The notes beneath the pieces were generated by a model that did not search any database, was not told the DNA's origin, and was given only the letters and a program-made list of their open reading frames with translations. Shown here in pieces: positions 7,935-8,154 of a DNA stretch of 8,154 bases; the stretch's first letter is position 1, and every line of letters begins with the position of its first letter. This stretch comes from Tannerella sp. (GTDB lineage Bacteria > Bacteroidota > Bacteroidia > Bacteroidales > Tannerellaceae), in the NCBI GenBank assembly GCA_031269635.1, contig JAISYY010000133.1, forward strand, positions 1 through 8,154, written 5' to 3'. The position numbers and the translations under genes were made by a program.

Positions 7935-8139
7935 AGCGCATCAGTGCGCTATTATAAATAATTATATATTTTAACAGCGCATTAATGCGCTACTATAAAT
8001 AGTTATATATTTTAACAGCGCATCAATGCGCTATCATAAATAGTTATATATTTTAACAGCGCATCAATGCGCTACTATAAATAGATATATATTTTAACAG
8101 CGCATCAATGCGCTATTAAAAATAGTTATATATTTTAAT
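7935..8139. repeat. Five tandem 41-bp repeats with a 16-bp palindrome in each
   Basis: Full units lie at 7935-7975, 7976-8016, 8017-8057, 8058-8098 and 8099-8139, all exactly 41 bp and without spacers. Each begins with a palindrome, AGCGCATCAATGCGCT in three units, AGCGCATTAATGCGCT (perfect symmetry) in unit 2 and AGCGCATCAGTGCGCT in unit 1. A 25-bp linker of nearly pure A/T follows (ATAAATAGTTATATATTTTA type). Against the consensus each unit differs at only one to three positions besides the alternating C/T at unit position 18. The only arm change (A10 to G in unit 1) keeps a G-T pair. The sixth repeat (8140-8154, AGCGTGTTCATTCGG) keeps only the first bases, so the array ends there. No protein-coding frame is seen in 7841-8154. 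Confidence 0.95.
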
Positions 8140-8154
8140 AGCGTGTTCATTCGG

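Noticed and set aside
7935..8139. CRISPR array
   Set aside because: The linkers between palindromes are themselves nearly identical, so there are no unique spacers, and no cas gene is in view. It is a simple 41-bp tandem repeat.

Overview
The window looks like chromosomal DNA of a gut- or host-associated Bacteroidota, most likely order Bacteroidales. The support is a SusC/SusD outer-membrane pair, a Bacteroidales-type GH105 hydrolase, a DUF6261-like protein, A/T-rich leaders without Shine-Dalgarno sequences, and promoter-like TAnnTTTG boxes. No species is claimed.

Left part (1-1378). A GH105 unsaturated glucuronyl/galacturonyl hydrolase gene runs on the minus strand and leaves the window at position 1, probably only a few codons before its stop. 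A 258-bp divergent intergenic region separates it from susC. This region carries a good minus-strand promoter for the hydrolase (TACTTTTG with an upstream TTG) and a -7-like box for susC that has no recognisable -33 box.

Centre (1379-6638). A susC-like TonB-dependent transporter (1053 aa) and a susD-like surface lipoprotein (685 aa) sit 40 bp apart on the plus strand and are surely one operon. With the GH105 gene they form part of a polysaccharide utilisation locus. SusD captures oligosaccharides at the surface and SusC imports them. GH105 removes the unsaturated uronic acid left at the non-reducing end by a polysaccharide lyase. The substrate is therefore probably a uronate-containing, lyase-cut glycan such as rhamnogalacturonan, but no lyase, regulator or sulfatase is visible here to settle it.

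Convergent spacer (6639-6898). It holds a 16-bp-stem hairpin, a second small hairpin beside a nine-base A run (a plausible minus-strand terminator), and a segment that can fold as a compact three-way junction.

Right part (6899-8154). A minus-strand gene encodes a cytoplasmic-looking helical protein of the DUF6261 type with a C-terminal Ig-like beta domain. Immediately upstream is an array of five 41-bp tandem repeats, each with a 16-bp palindrome (AGCGCATCAATGCGCT type) in an AT-rich linker, flanked by decayed copies. This array and its neighbour are the least explained part of the window and the best candidate for something undescribed.
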